From JADJPF01 sp964492845 (GTDB lineage Bacteria; Acidobacteriota; Blastocatellia; Chloracidobacteriales; JADJPF01): 64,000 nucleotides of DNA. Shown piece after piece: positions 1 to 8,445 of the stretch. Below the pieces are notes generated by a model. It did no database searches and had not been told where the DNA came from. It was given only the letters and a program-made list of their open reading frames with translations. Every line of letters starts with the position of its first letter. Within the stretch, counting starts at the first letter, position 1. Position numbers and translations under genes: made by a program. The stretch lies in the NCBI GenBank assembly GCA_964492845.1, contig CAZBMZ010000002.1:124001-188000 (forward strand), read 5' to 3'.

Positions 1-459
1 GCAGAATTTACATTGCGGTTAGCAAAAGTATTTCAAGAGTGTCACCGCGTTTTGAAAAAAGAAGGACTATTATCTTTTAGCTTTCATCATTCTCGTATTG
101 AAGGGTGGTTGTCCATTTATAATGCAATAAGCACTGCGGGATTTAATATAGTCGCAGTTTACCCAATTTATGGTGAAATGATGGGCGCAAATCCTAAAAG
201 CTCAACTAAAGAACCTATTTCATTAGATGCTATTTTAATATGTAAAAAAAATAAAAAGGTTAGAAGTAATAAGAATATTGTTAGTACAATAATGGAGAAA
301 ACCAGAGAAATAAGTAAAGAATTGACCTCTTCAGGAATCAAACTATCACAATCAGATTATTTTGTAATAAGAATGTCTAGTGCTTTAATGGAAGGTTCTT
401 TGTGTGGCTATAAGTCAGATGAAATGCTCTTACTATTGAAACAAATTGTTGCAATCTAA
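1..459 (+). CDS. DNA methylase-like protein, C-terminal part (5' truncated)
   Basis: The reading frame is open to the left edge and ends at TAA 457-459, so only about 152 C-terminal residues are seen. The segment RVLKKEGLLSFSFHHS, then a Trp and an aromatic/Gly-rich stretch followed by YPIYGEM, matches the last part of the catalytic domain of adenine-specific DNA methylases of the large Zn-ribbon/DUF1156 type (family knowledge). There the late motif runs 'FxFHHS...GW...A...AGF.....P...E'. The catalytic (D/N)PPY motif would lie upstream of the window. The residues after about 85 are a Lys-rich helical tail with no recognised domain. A TTG at 13 is an internal codon, not the start. Function is inferred from the tail only; another Rossmann methyltransferase is possible. 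Confidence 0.6.
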   Translation, partial: AEFTLRLAKVFQECHRVLKKEGLLSFSFHHSRIEGWLSIYNAISTAGFNIVAVYPIYGEMMGANPKSSTKEPISLDAILICKKNKKVRSNKNIVSTIMEKTREISKELTSSGIKLSQSDYFVIRMSSALMEGSLCGYKSDEMLLLLKQIVAI

Positions 460-838
460 ATTTTTTGTAATTTACCTAAGAGTTGCAATCCGCTAGCTTT
501 ATGAGGTGTAATGGTTCAGAAGGAAATGGAAGCCAAGTAAATAAGGCAAGTGAGCAAGTATAAATCTTAAATCATCATCATCAATTTTTATCAGCTTTTT
601 CCTCTTATAATTAGCCTATGAGCATACCAGTAAATTATACCAGATTGGATTAGCAACCACGCATTAATTATTAACAAACCTTTTGGCAACAAACCATAAC
701 TTACAGTTGGCTTTTTATTAATACGTGTTTTTGATTCCAAGGTGGTATTACTATATCTAGCTGGTTTTTCCGTGTTTTAGAAATTCTAAGAGCGTAATAA
801 CAATATAATCACTTTGTAATAGTTATGTTTCAGTGTAG
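460..838. other. Intergenic region, convergent, no gene seen
   Basis: 379 bases between the methylase-like gene (plus) and the MscS gene (minus), both ending here. The stretch is AT-rich. I see no ORF with a ribosome binding site, no tRNA-like fold and no convincing T-tailed terminator hairpin. Confidence 0.6.
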
Positions 839-1753
839 TTAATTTTGCGAAATTTCTATTGTTTGAATTTGCGAATTAGGGTTTTTGATTTCTAATTTTC
901 CGCTACGCAAATGCAAATCTCTTTGTGGAAATGGAATTTCTACATTATGTTGTTTGAATTTCTTGCTAATAGCATAATTTAATTCACTTCGCAGTACAGG
1001 TTTTAACCTTATGTAGTCCTCTGTCCAAACACTGAGTAAAAAATTAAGCGAACTATCCCCAAATTCTTGGAAAAGGACTCTTGGTGGTGGGTCTGATAGT
1101 ATGCCGGAATGTTCTTTAGCTACTTCTATAAGCAAATCACGAATTTTTTCAGGGTCTTCATTGTAAGAAACTCCAACAGGAAAATTAAAACGTACTTTTC
1201 TTTCTCGATAACTCCAATTTACTACCCTAGAAGAAATAAACTCTGCATTAGGAATAATTATATCTATATTATCATTAGTAGTTATTGTGGTAGCACGTGG
1301 CGAAATAATTCTTACATCTCCGTCAATATCATCAAGTTGGACACGATCTCCAACCTTAATTGGACGTTCAAACAAAATTATTATTCCGCTAATAAAATTA
1401 TTAGCAATGTTTTGCAAACCTAAACCAATACCAATACCGATTGCTCCGGTTAAAGTAAGTACAGTAGTTATATCTATGCCAGAGGTTTGAAGTATAATCA
1501 TTATACCTATGCCAATACTGATGTAACGAATAATTGATCCTACAGCTTCACGAGTACCAAGTTCTATGCTTGTATTGGCTAAAACTCTATCTACCATCCA
1601 TTTTTTTATTTTTTTAGTTATATAAAAAAGAGCTATTAAAAGAAAAGCTAAATAAATTATTGTTGAAGGTGTAAGTGTTGTATTACCTAGCTTTAGAATA
1701 GTGAAATTTAAGATATTATTTATTGTTGTAAGAATTGTTTGCAGGGTTTGCAT
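839..1753 (-). CDS. MscS-family mechanosensitive ion channel
   Basis: A 304-residue small-conductance mechanosensitive channel protein, expected to open under membrane tension and release solutes on hypo-osmotic shock in the inner membrane. Two hydrophobic segments (about residues 25-45 and 70-90) precede the pore helix (about 95-130), which is rich in Gly and Ala (GAIGIGIGLGLQNIANN) as in MscS TM3. The beta-domain follows with FERPIKVGDRVQLDDIDGDV, the usual MscS signature, then the alpha/beta C-terminal domain. The length matches plain MscS (about 285). The ATG at 1751-1753 has a strong SD (GGAGGT) 5-6 bases upstream on the minus strand. It looks monocistronic. Confidence 0.93.
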   Translation of the reverse strand: MQTLQTILTTINNILNFTILKLGNTTLTPSTIIYLAFLLIALFYITKKIKKWMVDRVLANTSIELGTREAVGSIIRYISIGIGIMIILQTSGIDITTVLTLTGAIGIGIGLGLQNIANNFISGIIILFERPIKVGDRVQLDDIDGDVRIISPRATTITTNDNIDIIIPNAEFISSRVVNWSYRERKVRFNFPVGVSYNEDPEKIRDLLIEVAKEHSGILSDPPPRVLFQEFGDSSLNFLLSVWTEDYIRLKPVLRSELNYAISKKFKQHNVEIPFPQRDLHLRSGKLEIKNPNSQIQTIEISQN

Positions 1754-1925
1754 TTTACCTCCAGCTAAAACAGGGCTAAGTTTTTGATTAGATTAATTAT
1801 AATGTCAATATGTCTTAGGGAAGCCATTTAATCAACCTTTCTTGAGTTAAATATTCTTAAAAAAGAAGTTAAGAGGTAAATGTAAATATTTGTAAAATTT
1901 AATTTTAGCAAAGATAAAGTAATTA

Positions 1926-2684
1926 TTATTGTTGAGGAGGTTTAGAAAAATAATATCTACTAAATTGATCTTGTTGGCCTCTAACAAAGCCCGTACAAAC
2001 TAATTCTTGGTCAAACATTGCTTGAAAGTCTTTACGGACTCTTAAACGCCATTCTTTAGTTATAGCTAAACTATCACCACGAATTACGGAAATATCCGTT
2101 GGAATTTCTACATAAGGGGAGCTTAAATCTATTGGTAAATTTTCGCCTTGAACGGCTTTTTCTACTCGCTCATTATCTACCCACCATTCAGCCTTTAGCC
2201 GGTCGGACTCAATACCTGCATCAAAAATACTAGTGTTGTCTGTACCATAAAAATTTACTTTATACTCTCTAACAATACAGCCAAGTTTATTGATATTAAA
2301 ATGTGCATTAAGTGAGCGCAAAGGGTCAAATGTCCAAGTTACTTTTTTGATTTTGTTTTTAATTGCTTCTATTCTTTGCCAAAGTTTTAATTCTCGTCCT
2401 AGTCCGCTGTTGCGGTATTCAGGCACAACGGCCAACATATGAGAGTAATAAATAGGCTGATTTTGTGGGTCAATACCAGCAAAAGAATGTAAAAAGGCTA
2501 GTAACTCATTATTTTCAGTAAATGCTCCTATTAAAAACCCTCCGCTATTTTGTGAAATTATATAAATTCTTGCAGGTGTAATTTCAAGATCTGTTGTGTG
2601 CCAAACCTTACGCTGCAACTCCATACATTTTTCATAATCTTCAAAATTTTCACAACGGCGGATTGTGTAATTAGGAGTAGACAT
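1926..2684 (-). CDS. GNAT-family acetyltransferase-like protein (COG3375 type)
   Basis: A 252-residue protein with a GNAT fold in its first 150 residues. The acetyl-CoA pyrophosphate-binding motif A is visible as VVPEYRNSGLGRELK (R/Q-x-x-G-x-G/A form). The following WTFDPLRSLNAHFNINKLG and YKVNFYG are typical of the COG3375 group of predicted GNAT proteins (family knowledge), whose substrate is not settled. The C-terminal third (EIPTDI...WR...F) also belongs to that group. It starts 21 bases after lptD ends on the same strand and is probably cotranscribed with it, although no functional link to LPS transport is evident. Confidence 0.8.
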   Translation of the reverse strand: MSTPNYTIRRCENFEDYEKCMELQRKVWHTTDLEITPARIYIISQNSGGFLIGAFTENNELLAFLHSFAGIDPQNQPIYYSHMLAVVPEYRNSGLGRELKLWQRIEAIKNKIKKVTWTFDPLRSLNAHFNINKLGCIVREYKVNFYGTDNTSIFDAGIESDRLKAEWWVDNERVEKAVQGENLPIDLSSPYVEIPTDISVIRGDSLAITKEWRLRVRKDFQAMFDQELVCTGFVRGQQDQFSRYYFSKPPQQ

Positions 2685-2705
2685 AAACTATTACCTATTA
2701 ATACT

Positions 2706-5294
2706 TTAGCGATTTTGATTTGTACCAAAAGAACCTATTCCAGAAAGTGAGAATGAAAAACTTACCCGCGTTTCACTAAAACCATTAACACTTATTGTAG
2801 TTAGGTTTAGCTCAACACTTCCACAATCACAAGCATAGCCAAAATATGAAGTTGATCGGCGTAAACCGGCACGAGTACGAACGCCTGTAATAGTGTCTAT
2901 TCTATCGGTAAAATCATAGGTAAATGTGCCGCCACCATAGTAGCCTTTAGTGTCATTACCAAGTGCAATACCTGTAACTAAAAGGCTTCCCGGAAATGTA
3001 CCTGGCTCAATTTGTCCTGGCGCAGTTTGAAGTGATGAAATCTTAAAATATCTTTGAGAAATACTAAAATTACGTTGTGAATAAGCAGTTCCTATTGAGA
3101 AATTTCTTACTTGATTGCGCTCAGTGTCGTAATCCATACGCATATCAGCCGAAATTGTATTTAATGGACGATAGCGAACATTAAGATTAAGAGGTGAAAA
3201 ATCTCGTCTTTGACTGCCAAAAGTAAACCCAGAAAGTGTGTTGATTGGGAAAAATTGATTTCTTACACCTGGTCTTAATGCTCCTCCAAAATCAGGGTCA
3301 AAGAAATATTTTTGTGTTAAAGCAATACTTAAAACTTCATGTGTATTAATACGTCCGTCACTTGTTTGCTTAGGGACAAAAAATCTATTAACAACACCAT
3401 ATTCTATTTCATTAGTATTAGCTACTGTATCACGTTCATCAAAACGAATAATTTGAGCAAAATTATCTACACCGCTAATTTTATGATAAGTAAAAGTTGG
3501 CTCGATAATATGCTTAAATCTTGGGGAACCATCGCTATTAGTATAAATTTTGGATAGAGAAGGCGGACGAATATTTAATGAAAATTCAGCATATTTACGA
3601 AAGATATTATCTGGGCTAAGTTGATTAAGTGAAATAGAAGGAATTATTGGGATATTAGGAGAAATTACCCTTAAACTACTAGTGTAGTAGGTGGAGCGCA
3701 AACTAAACTCAGGTCTAATTATCCAGCCAGCAAGATCAGGGACTACCAAAGTAAGCTTTGGTGACATGTCAAATCGTTGGACAATGCTTGGAGTAATAAA
3801 AGTTATTGCTTGATTAAAACGCTCACGTCTATATAAACCTTCAACGGCAGTGTTAAATGATAGATAAAGCGGGAGGTTAGCAACTTGTTGCCCATAGCCA
3901 GTAAGCTCTAATGAAGGAAGATGTCTTACGGTTACATCAGTATTTCTATCTGAAAGGGGATCAAGAAAAGCACCATTGTTAAAAACTGTGTCTGATTTAC
4001 CTTCTGCTAACATATTAAAACTATAATTAGCTCCAGAAGAGCTAAAATTATTAATAATGTAAAATTGTGATCGGTTTTCAGGGTTAAATACTTGTTCAGC
4101 TTCATTAGCAAAAGTACGACGGAAAGCTAGACTAGTGGTAAAATCTACATCAACACCAGCAAAAAAACCATTTGGCAAATATTGAATACCTTTAGCAAAA
4201 AATAGTGAGCCGCCTGCATCTTGTTGAACCGGCAAGTTTTCTTGGTCAAAAAGCCTATCAACAACGCTAAATGTCCCTATTTTAATAGAAGAAAATTCAT
4301 CTGGACGAGCGCGAAAAGTTGTACCAAATCCTACACCACGCTTAGTATAAACATCTGTTGTAAATAATACATCAGCACTACGGCCTAGTGTTTGATAGTA
4401 GGCATTGCGGAAAAACCGCCCAGTTTGAGTGGAATTTCCTGTTGTTGGAATAAGAAAACCTGATTGACGTTCACGTTTGCCTATAGGTATAGCTACATAA
4501 GGAAGATAAAAAAGTGGGATATTCTTAAACTTAAACAAACCTCCCTTTACAGATGCAGTTTTATTAATTTGTAAGCCTATTCGATCGCTTGCAAACTTCC
4601 AAGCAGGTGTGGCTTGTTCGCAAGCAGTTATACTAGCACCATGTAAAACATAAGAATCTAGTCCGGTTTTTTCTACTCGTTCAGCCACAAAGTTTAATGT
4701 TGCGCCGTCAGAAGTTTGATCAGTAAAGCCTTGAGCCTCATAAAAAGTACCTTTACGGGTATAAATATTTAAGCTAGCTTTTTGTGCTGTTATTCGTTGT
4801 TGCGAGTCTGGATCATAGATTACGTTTCCTTCTGCTTCTGCATCACCGCTAACACTATTAAAAATTACCTTATCAGCTTGTAACTTGCTTGTGCCATAGT
4901 TAATAACCACATAACCAGTAGCAATATAAGTATCGCCTTCTCTACGTTGCTCATCTGATTCAATAATTGCTTCTAGGTTTGCTACAGGTTGTTCTGCTTT
5001 TGTTTGTTGGCCTTTGATGTCACTAGTGTCTTTACTAGTACTATTTTCCTCATTATTTTTATTATTTTTACGTGCTTGACGCGACTGTCTACGTCGTTCT
5101 TTTTCGCTTAAGGAAGGGTCTTCTTTTGGATCTTGTTGCAAAGATTGGATTAAATAGTGATTTGAAGGTGTAGAAGATGTTGGAGGATCGTTTTTAGGAT
5201 CTTCTAAAAGAGTTTTAGCAGTCACATTAAAATGTAAAGCAAAAATAAGAACAAACGATAGAATGACTAAACGGCGGCCAAACAGAACTTGCAT
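2706..5294 (-). CDS. lptD: LPS-assembly outer-membrane protein LptD
   Basis: An 862-residue outer-membrane protein that, with the lipoprotein LptE, would insert lipopolysaccharide into the outer leaflet. Residues 1-26 form a signal peptide. Residues about 30-100 are low-complexity and charged. Residues about 105-230 are an OstA/LptA-like beta-jellyroll (EGDTYIATGYVVINYGTSKL, GDAEAEGNVIYD). The LptD barrel follows, starting with the family hallmark ITACEQATPAWKF (Cys 225) and alternating hydrophobic strands to the C-terminus. Two more cysteines sit close together at 822 and 824 (ACDCG). E. coli LptD pairs N-terminal cysteines with an adjacent C-terminal Cys pair, so a comparable disulfide to Cys 225 is possible (inference). 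A plain ATG start is used. The gene is evidence for a diderm envelope. Confidence 0.92.
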   Translation of the reverse strand: MQVLFGRRLVILSFVLIFALHFNVTAKTLLEDPKNDPPTSSTPSNHYLIQSLQQDPKEDPSLSEKERRRQSRQARKNNKNNEENSTSKDTSDIKGQQTKAEQPVANLEAIIESDEQRREGDTYIATGYVVINYGTSKLQADKVIFNSVSGDAEAEGNVIYDPDSQQRITAQKASLNIYTRKGTFYEAQGFTDQTSDGATLNFVAERVEKTGLDSYVLHGASITACEQATPAWKFASDRIGLQINKTASVKGGLFKFKNIPLFYLPYVAIPIGKRERQSGFLIPTTGNSTQTGRFFRNAYYQTLGRSADVLFTTDVYTKRGVGFGTTFRARPDEFSSIKIGTFSVVDRLFDQENLPVQQDAGGSLFFAKGIQYLPNGFFAGVDVDFTTSLAFRRTFANEAEQVFNPENRSQFYIINNFSSSGANYSFNMLAEGKSDTVFNNGAFLDPLSDRNTDVTVRHLPSLELTGYGQQVANLPLYLSFNTAVEGLYRRERFNQAITFITPSIVQRFDMSPKLTLVVPDLAGWIIRPEFSLRSTYYTSSLRVISPNIPIIPSISLNQLSPDNIFRKYAEFSLNIRPPSLSKIYTNSDGSPRFKHIIEPTFTYHKISGVDNFAQIIRFDERDTVANTNEIEYGVVNRFFVPKQTSDGRINTHEVLSIALTQKYFFDPDFGGALRPGVRNQFFPINTLSGFTFGSQRRDFSPLNLNVRYRPLNTISADMRMDYDTERNQVRNFSIGTAYSQRNFSISQRYFKISSLQTAPGQIEPGTFPGSLLVTGIALGNDTKGYYGGGTFTYDFTDRIDTITGVRTRAGLRRSTSYFGYACDCGSVELNLTTISVNGFSETRVSFSFSLSGIGSFGTNQNR

Positions 5295-5420
5295 AAGTAG
5301 GCTTCCAACGCTTTCTCTTTAACTAATTATTTTTTCTGGCTTAAGTAGCAAATCTTATCACGTGATTTAAGATATTCACAACTAACTAAAACCTTGTTTA
5401 AAGGGGTAAGGTTCAATCAA

Positions 5421-5474
5421 TTAACCCCTACCCTAAAGGACAGGGCTATTATCAAATGCCCTGCAAGGGCATTA
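5421..5474 (+). repeat. Two-hairpin dispersed repeat, copy 1
   Basis: Starts TTAAC and ends GGGCATTA. Hairpin A is AGCCCTNNCCT-like (ACCCTAAAGGA..GGGCT with a TAAA loop core). A spacer CTATTATCAA follows, then hairpin B (ATGCCC TGCA GGGCAT, slightly offset). It matches 37667-37721 in order, spacing and much of the sequence. The layout resembles REP/BIME elements or IS200-type ends (family knowledge), but no transposase lies nearby. Confidence 0.55.
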
Positions 5475-5522
5475 AAAGACATTACAATATTTAATTATTA
5501 ATACTAATTGTTATTAAGAAAA

Positions 5523-5549
5523 AAAGACCCTAGCCAAGCTAGGGTCTTT
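5523..5549 (-). terminator. Rho-independent terminator
   Basis: Perfect 12-bp stem AAAGACCCTAGC / GCTAGGGTCTTT with loop CAA. On the minus strand it is followed by a run of T. It lies about 70 bases past the stop codon of the 86-residue gene at 5622-5882. Confidence 0.8.
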
Positions 5550-5621
5550 AGCTACTACTAAATTTTCAATTTTTAATTGAAGGGATAGGAGAAAAATGGA
5601 AAGTAGAAATTAGAAAACTAT

Positions 5622-5882
5622 TTAGTGTGATAACTCATGATTGCGGCATTTATCTCCGCTAGGTACTACATTGACTGTAGGGCGATTGATCTCAAAAGCT
5701 GTATTAGTGGCATCTGTCAAACTATAAACATCAAAACCAAAGGAATCAAAGTAAGTAGTTAGGTCAAGTGTAGAAGAGAGGTAAAGCGACTGAGGTTGAC
5801 CGTAATATTCACATATTTCAAGCAATCTTTCTACTACTTCAATGGGAGCAAAATGTTCTTTAGGATCTTTGAAACTTGCCAT
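5622..5882 (-). CDS. Small protein of unknown function (86 aa)
   Basis: Not recognised. The ATG at 5880-5882 has a good SD (GAGGAG, about 9 bases upstream on the minus strand), and a strong terminator follows the gene, so it is very likely expressed as its own unit. The protein is soluble and acidic in its first half (helical FAPIEVVERLLEICEYYG) and becomes polar at the C-terminus, which ends GDKCRNHELSH with a lone Cys and two His near the end. The short leader-like N-terminus and Cys/His tail superficially resemble a modified-peptide precursor, but no modifying enzyme lies nearby, so I do not assign that. Confidence 0.6.
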   Translation of the reverse strand: MASFKDPKEHFAPIEVVERLLEICEYYGQPQSLYLSSTLDLTTYFDSFGFDVYSLTDATNTAFEINRPTVNVVPSGDKCRNHELSH

Positions 5883-6063
5883 GTCTGTATCTCCTCTCTG
5901 TATTTCTATGATTTATAAATCCAACTAGTCTTAAATGTTACGCGCTTTTGAGATGCTAGTAAATAAGGGCCAGTTGCTTTTTGGATAAGATTTGTTAAAA
6001 AGTTTCCTAGTAAAGAACATAGTAAGATAAATATTTTAGATAAAACTACAGAAGGAGGTTACA

Positions 6064-7083
6064 CTAGCTTATTTCATGACTTAATTTAATTAATGATTCT
6101 AGTTTTGCAAGGGCTTTTCCTTGGCGGATGGCTTCTTTGGCTAGTGATACAGCCACTGTCAAACTATTAGCCGTATCACATAGGTACAATACAGCGGCAG
6201 CATTAGCAAGAATTACGTTGGTAAGGCTATCTTGTCGTTGACCTGAAAGAATTTCTTTAAGGATATGGGCGTTTTGTGTTGCATTGCCACCAACAATTGA
6301 TGTTGCAACAACAGGATCAAAACCAAAATCTGCTGGAGATAGTTCAAGCAAACTTACTATACCTTTATTAACAGATGCTACATAAGTGATACCAGTTAGA
6401 GTAATTTCATCTAGTCCATCAGAACCATAAACTACCCAAGCACGCTCAGTGCCTAGTTTAGCAAGAACTTGAGCGCATTTTTCCGCAGCAGATTTAGAAT
6501 AAACGCCTACTAGTTGACGAGGAGTTTTAGCAGGGTTAGTTAGCGGCCCAAGTAGATTAAAAGCGGTTCTTACTCCTAATTGACGGCGAATTTCAGCAAC
6601 TCGTTTTGTAGCACTATGAAAAGCAGGGGCAAACATAAAACAAATACCAATTTGGTCTAAACATCGGGCCGCTATTTCTGGTGTAAGCATTATGTTTACA
6701 CCTAATTGACTTAAGACATCCGCACTACCACACAAACTAGAAACAGCACGGTTTCCATGTTTTGCTACAGGAATGCCAGCAGCGGCAATAACAAAAGCTG
6801 CTGCTGTAGAGATATTAAATGTTCCTTGCCCATCTCCGCCTGTTCCAGAAGTATCAACAAAAAGTTGGTGTTTAATGTTAAAAGTGCTAGCACGTTGGCG
6901 CATTACTGTGGCAAAGCCTGTTAATTCATCTACAGTTTCACCTTTCATTGCTAAAGCAATCAAGAGCGCGGAAATTTGAGCGTCCGAAACTTCACCATCA
7001 ATAATTTCATTTAGTACTGAAATAGCTTGGTCTTGGCTTAGGTGTTTTCCTGCCATCACTTGTTTAATTAGATCTTTGATCAT
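6064..7083 (-). CDS. trpD: Anthranilate phosphoribosyltransferase TrpD
   Basis: A 339-residue cytosolic enzyme that transfers phosphoribose from PRPP to anthranilate, the second step of tryptophan synthesis. The glycosyltransferase-3 N-terminal helical domain (residues 1-65, ending AMKGETVDELTGF) is followed by the PRPP-binding loop DTSGTGGDG, then FNISTAAAFVIAAAGIPVAKHGNRAVSS in the usual spacing. RRQLGVRTAFNLLGPLTNPA completes the family pattern. Length is standard. It is the last gene of the minus-strand run trpE > kinase > cyclophilin > trpG > trpD, 30 bases after trpG. Confidence 0.97.
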   Translation of the reverse strand: MIKDLIKQVMAGKHLSQDQAISVLNEIIDGEVSDAQISALLIALAMKGETVDELTGFATVMRQRASTFNIKHQLFVDTSGTGGDGQGTFNISTAAAFVIAAAGIPVAKHGNRAVSSLCGSADVLSQLGVNIMLTPEIAARCLDQIGICFMFAPAFHSATKRVAEIRRQLGVRTAFNLLGPLTNPAKTPRQLVGVYSKSAAEKCAQVLAKLGTERAWVVYGSDGLDEITLTGITYVASVNKGIVSLLELSPADFGFDPVVATSIVGGNATQNAHILKEILSGQRQDSLTNVILANAAAVLYLCDTANSLTVAVSLAKEAIRQGKALAKLESLIKLSHEIS

Positions 7084-7113
7084 TTGCTGATGTCCAATAA
7101 GTAATTTATTGAT

Positions 7114-7677
7114 TTATAAGGTAATAAAGTTTTTAAGCAGTTGTTTACCATTGTTAGTCATAATTGATTCAGGATGAAATTGTACACCTTCACAAACAAA
7201 ACGCCGATGCCTAAGACCCATCACTATACCATCTGGAGTTGTAGCAGAAACTTCTAAGTCTGGTGGAATTGCGTCACGATCTACTACTAAGGAATGATAC
7301 CGAGTTGCACGAAAACGATATTCTAATCCACGAAAAATTGTTAAACCATCGTGGCAAATTTCGCTGGTTTTACCATGCATTAAATATGGAGCAGAAACAA
7401 CTTTACCACCAAAAACCATCCCAATAGCTTGGTGTCCAAGACAAATGCCTAGAATTGGGATTTTGCCAGCAAATTCTTTAATTAATGTTGGAGTAATTCC
7501 GGCTGCTTCTGGACGGCCTGGCCCGGGGGAAATTATTATGTGTTTAGGTTTAATTTGCTTAATTTGCTCTATAGTGATTTGATCGTTTCGGTAAACATAG
7601 ATATTTGGGTCATACTCACCCAAATATTGCACAATGTTATAAGTAAAAGAGTCATAGTTATCAATTACTAGGATCAT
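7114..7677 (-). CDS. trpG: Anthranilate/aminodeoxychorismate synthase glutaminase subunit
   Basis: A 187-residue class I glutamine amidotransferase supplying ammonia to TrpE (and possibly PabB). It opens with MILVIDNYDSFTYN. The oxyanion loop is SPGPGRP, the nucleophile Cys 79 lies in GICLGHQ, and the remaining triad residues are His 168 and Glu 170 in VQFHPES. Its start overlaps the end of the cyclophilin gene by 17 bases, so the two are probably translationally coupled. Whether it serves tryptophan, folate or both cannot be told from sequence, although trpD next door favours tryptophan. Confidence 0.95.
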   Translation of the reverse strand: MILVIDNYDSFTYNIVQYLGEYDPNIYVYRNDQITIEQIKQIKPKHIIISPGPGRPEAAGITPTLIKEFAGKIPILGICLGHQAIGMVFGGKVVSAPYLMHGKTSEICHDGLTIFRGLEYRFRATRYHSLVVDRDAIPPDLEVSATTPDGIVMGLRHRRFVCEGVQFHPESIMTNNGKQLLKNFITL

Positions 7678-8443
7678 TGGTTTTTGGCTCTGTTTCTTTT
7701 GGGGTGGTTTCGGCAGGCACTGCCGCTATTTCTTTAATTAGTATTTGTTTTATAGCAACACGCTCTGCTGGCTTATCGGTTGTACCTTCAGCAATTGTTA
7801 GTAAGGATAATTGACTGACAATTTCCATTCCGCTAACGACATGACCAAAAATGCTATATTGATTGTCTAAAGAAGGAAATCTTTCAGTACAAATAAAAAA
7901 ATGTGATGTTCCCCCGTCAGGCTCACCATTTGGACGAGCCATAGAAAGGCTACCTTTTTCATGTTTAAGTGCTTGATCATACTCAGCTTTTAATTTTGGA
8001 ATATCAAAACGTTTTTTTAAGTTAGGATTATTTTCTTCCCAAGATCCGGGATTACCGCTTTGAACAATATATTTTGGAATTACTCGGCTAATTGACATTC
8101 CATTAAAATAACCTGCACGAGCCAGCCAAATAAATTGACGCGCATGGTTTGGGGCTGATTTAGGATAAAATGCTAAGGTAAATTCCTTGTTTTCATCTAA
8201 TTCAACTACAGCTACTAGCTTTTCCATTTCCTCTACACTAAGAAGCGTTTCTGGCGGGCGAATGGTTTCTGGCTCTGGTGGCTTAACTGGTGTTGGGGTG
8301 GGTGCTGGGGTTGCTGTTGTAGTCTTTGGTTTTGGTTTTGGCTTACGTTTTTGTGCTAAAGCCGAGTAAGAAAAATCTAGCATTATTACTATAGCTAAAA
8401 CTAAATAACAGAAATTTTGGAGTGTTAATTTATTTTTTAACAT
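7661..8443 (-). CDS. Secreted cyclophilin-type peptidyl-prolyl isomerase
   Basis: A 260-residue exported foldase. A signal peptide (residues about 1-30, ending SALAQ) is followed by a basic, then Pro/Thr-rich linker (to about 62) and a cyclophilin domain: FIWLARAGYFNGMSISRVIP, VQSGNP, GSLSMARPNGEPDGGTSHFF, YSIFGHVVSGMEIV. These match the cyclophilin core, although the active-site Arg/Phe region is of the divergent bacterial type. The tail is Pro/Thr/Glu-rich. It should act in the periplasm. It sits 2 bases downstream of the large kinase gene and overlaps trpG, so this export foldase is embedded in a tryptophan operon without obvious metabolic reason. Confidence 0.9.
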   Translation of the reverse strand: MLKNKLTLQNFCYLVLAIVIMLDFSYSALAQKRKPKPKPKTTTATPAPTPTPVKPPEPETIRPPETLLSVEEMEKLVAVVELDENKEFTLAFYPKSAPNHARQFIWLARAGYFNGMSISRVIPKYIVQSGNPGSWEENNPNLKKRFDIPKLKAEYDQALKHEKGSLSMARPNGEPDGGTSHFFICTERFPSLDNQYSIFGHVVSGMEIVSQLSLLTIAEGTTDKPAERVAIKQILIKEIAAVPAETTPKETEPKTNDPSN

Positions 8444-8445
8444 AA

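Larger units (their letters stand above)
5295..5621. other. Intergenic region with repeat copy and terminator
   Basis: 327 bases between lptD and the small gene upstream of it, both on the minus strand. It holds copy 1 of the two-hairpin dispersed repeat (5421-5474) and a strong minus-strand terminator (5523-5549), both listed separately. The promoter of lptD must lie here or within the repeat, but I see no clear -35/-10 pair. Confidence 0.6.

Noticed and set aside
5622..5882. Ribosomally made modified peptide precursor
   Set aside because: The leader-like N-terminus and Cys/His tail are suggestive, but there is no modifying enzyme, protease or transporter gene beside it.
8187..8369. Gly/Val-rich 60-residue ORF opposite the cyclophilin linker
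   Set aside because: It is the reverse reading of the Pro/Thr-rich linker; low complexity and no ribosome binding site.
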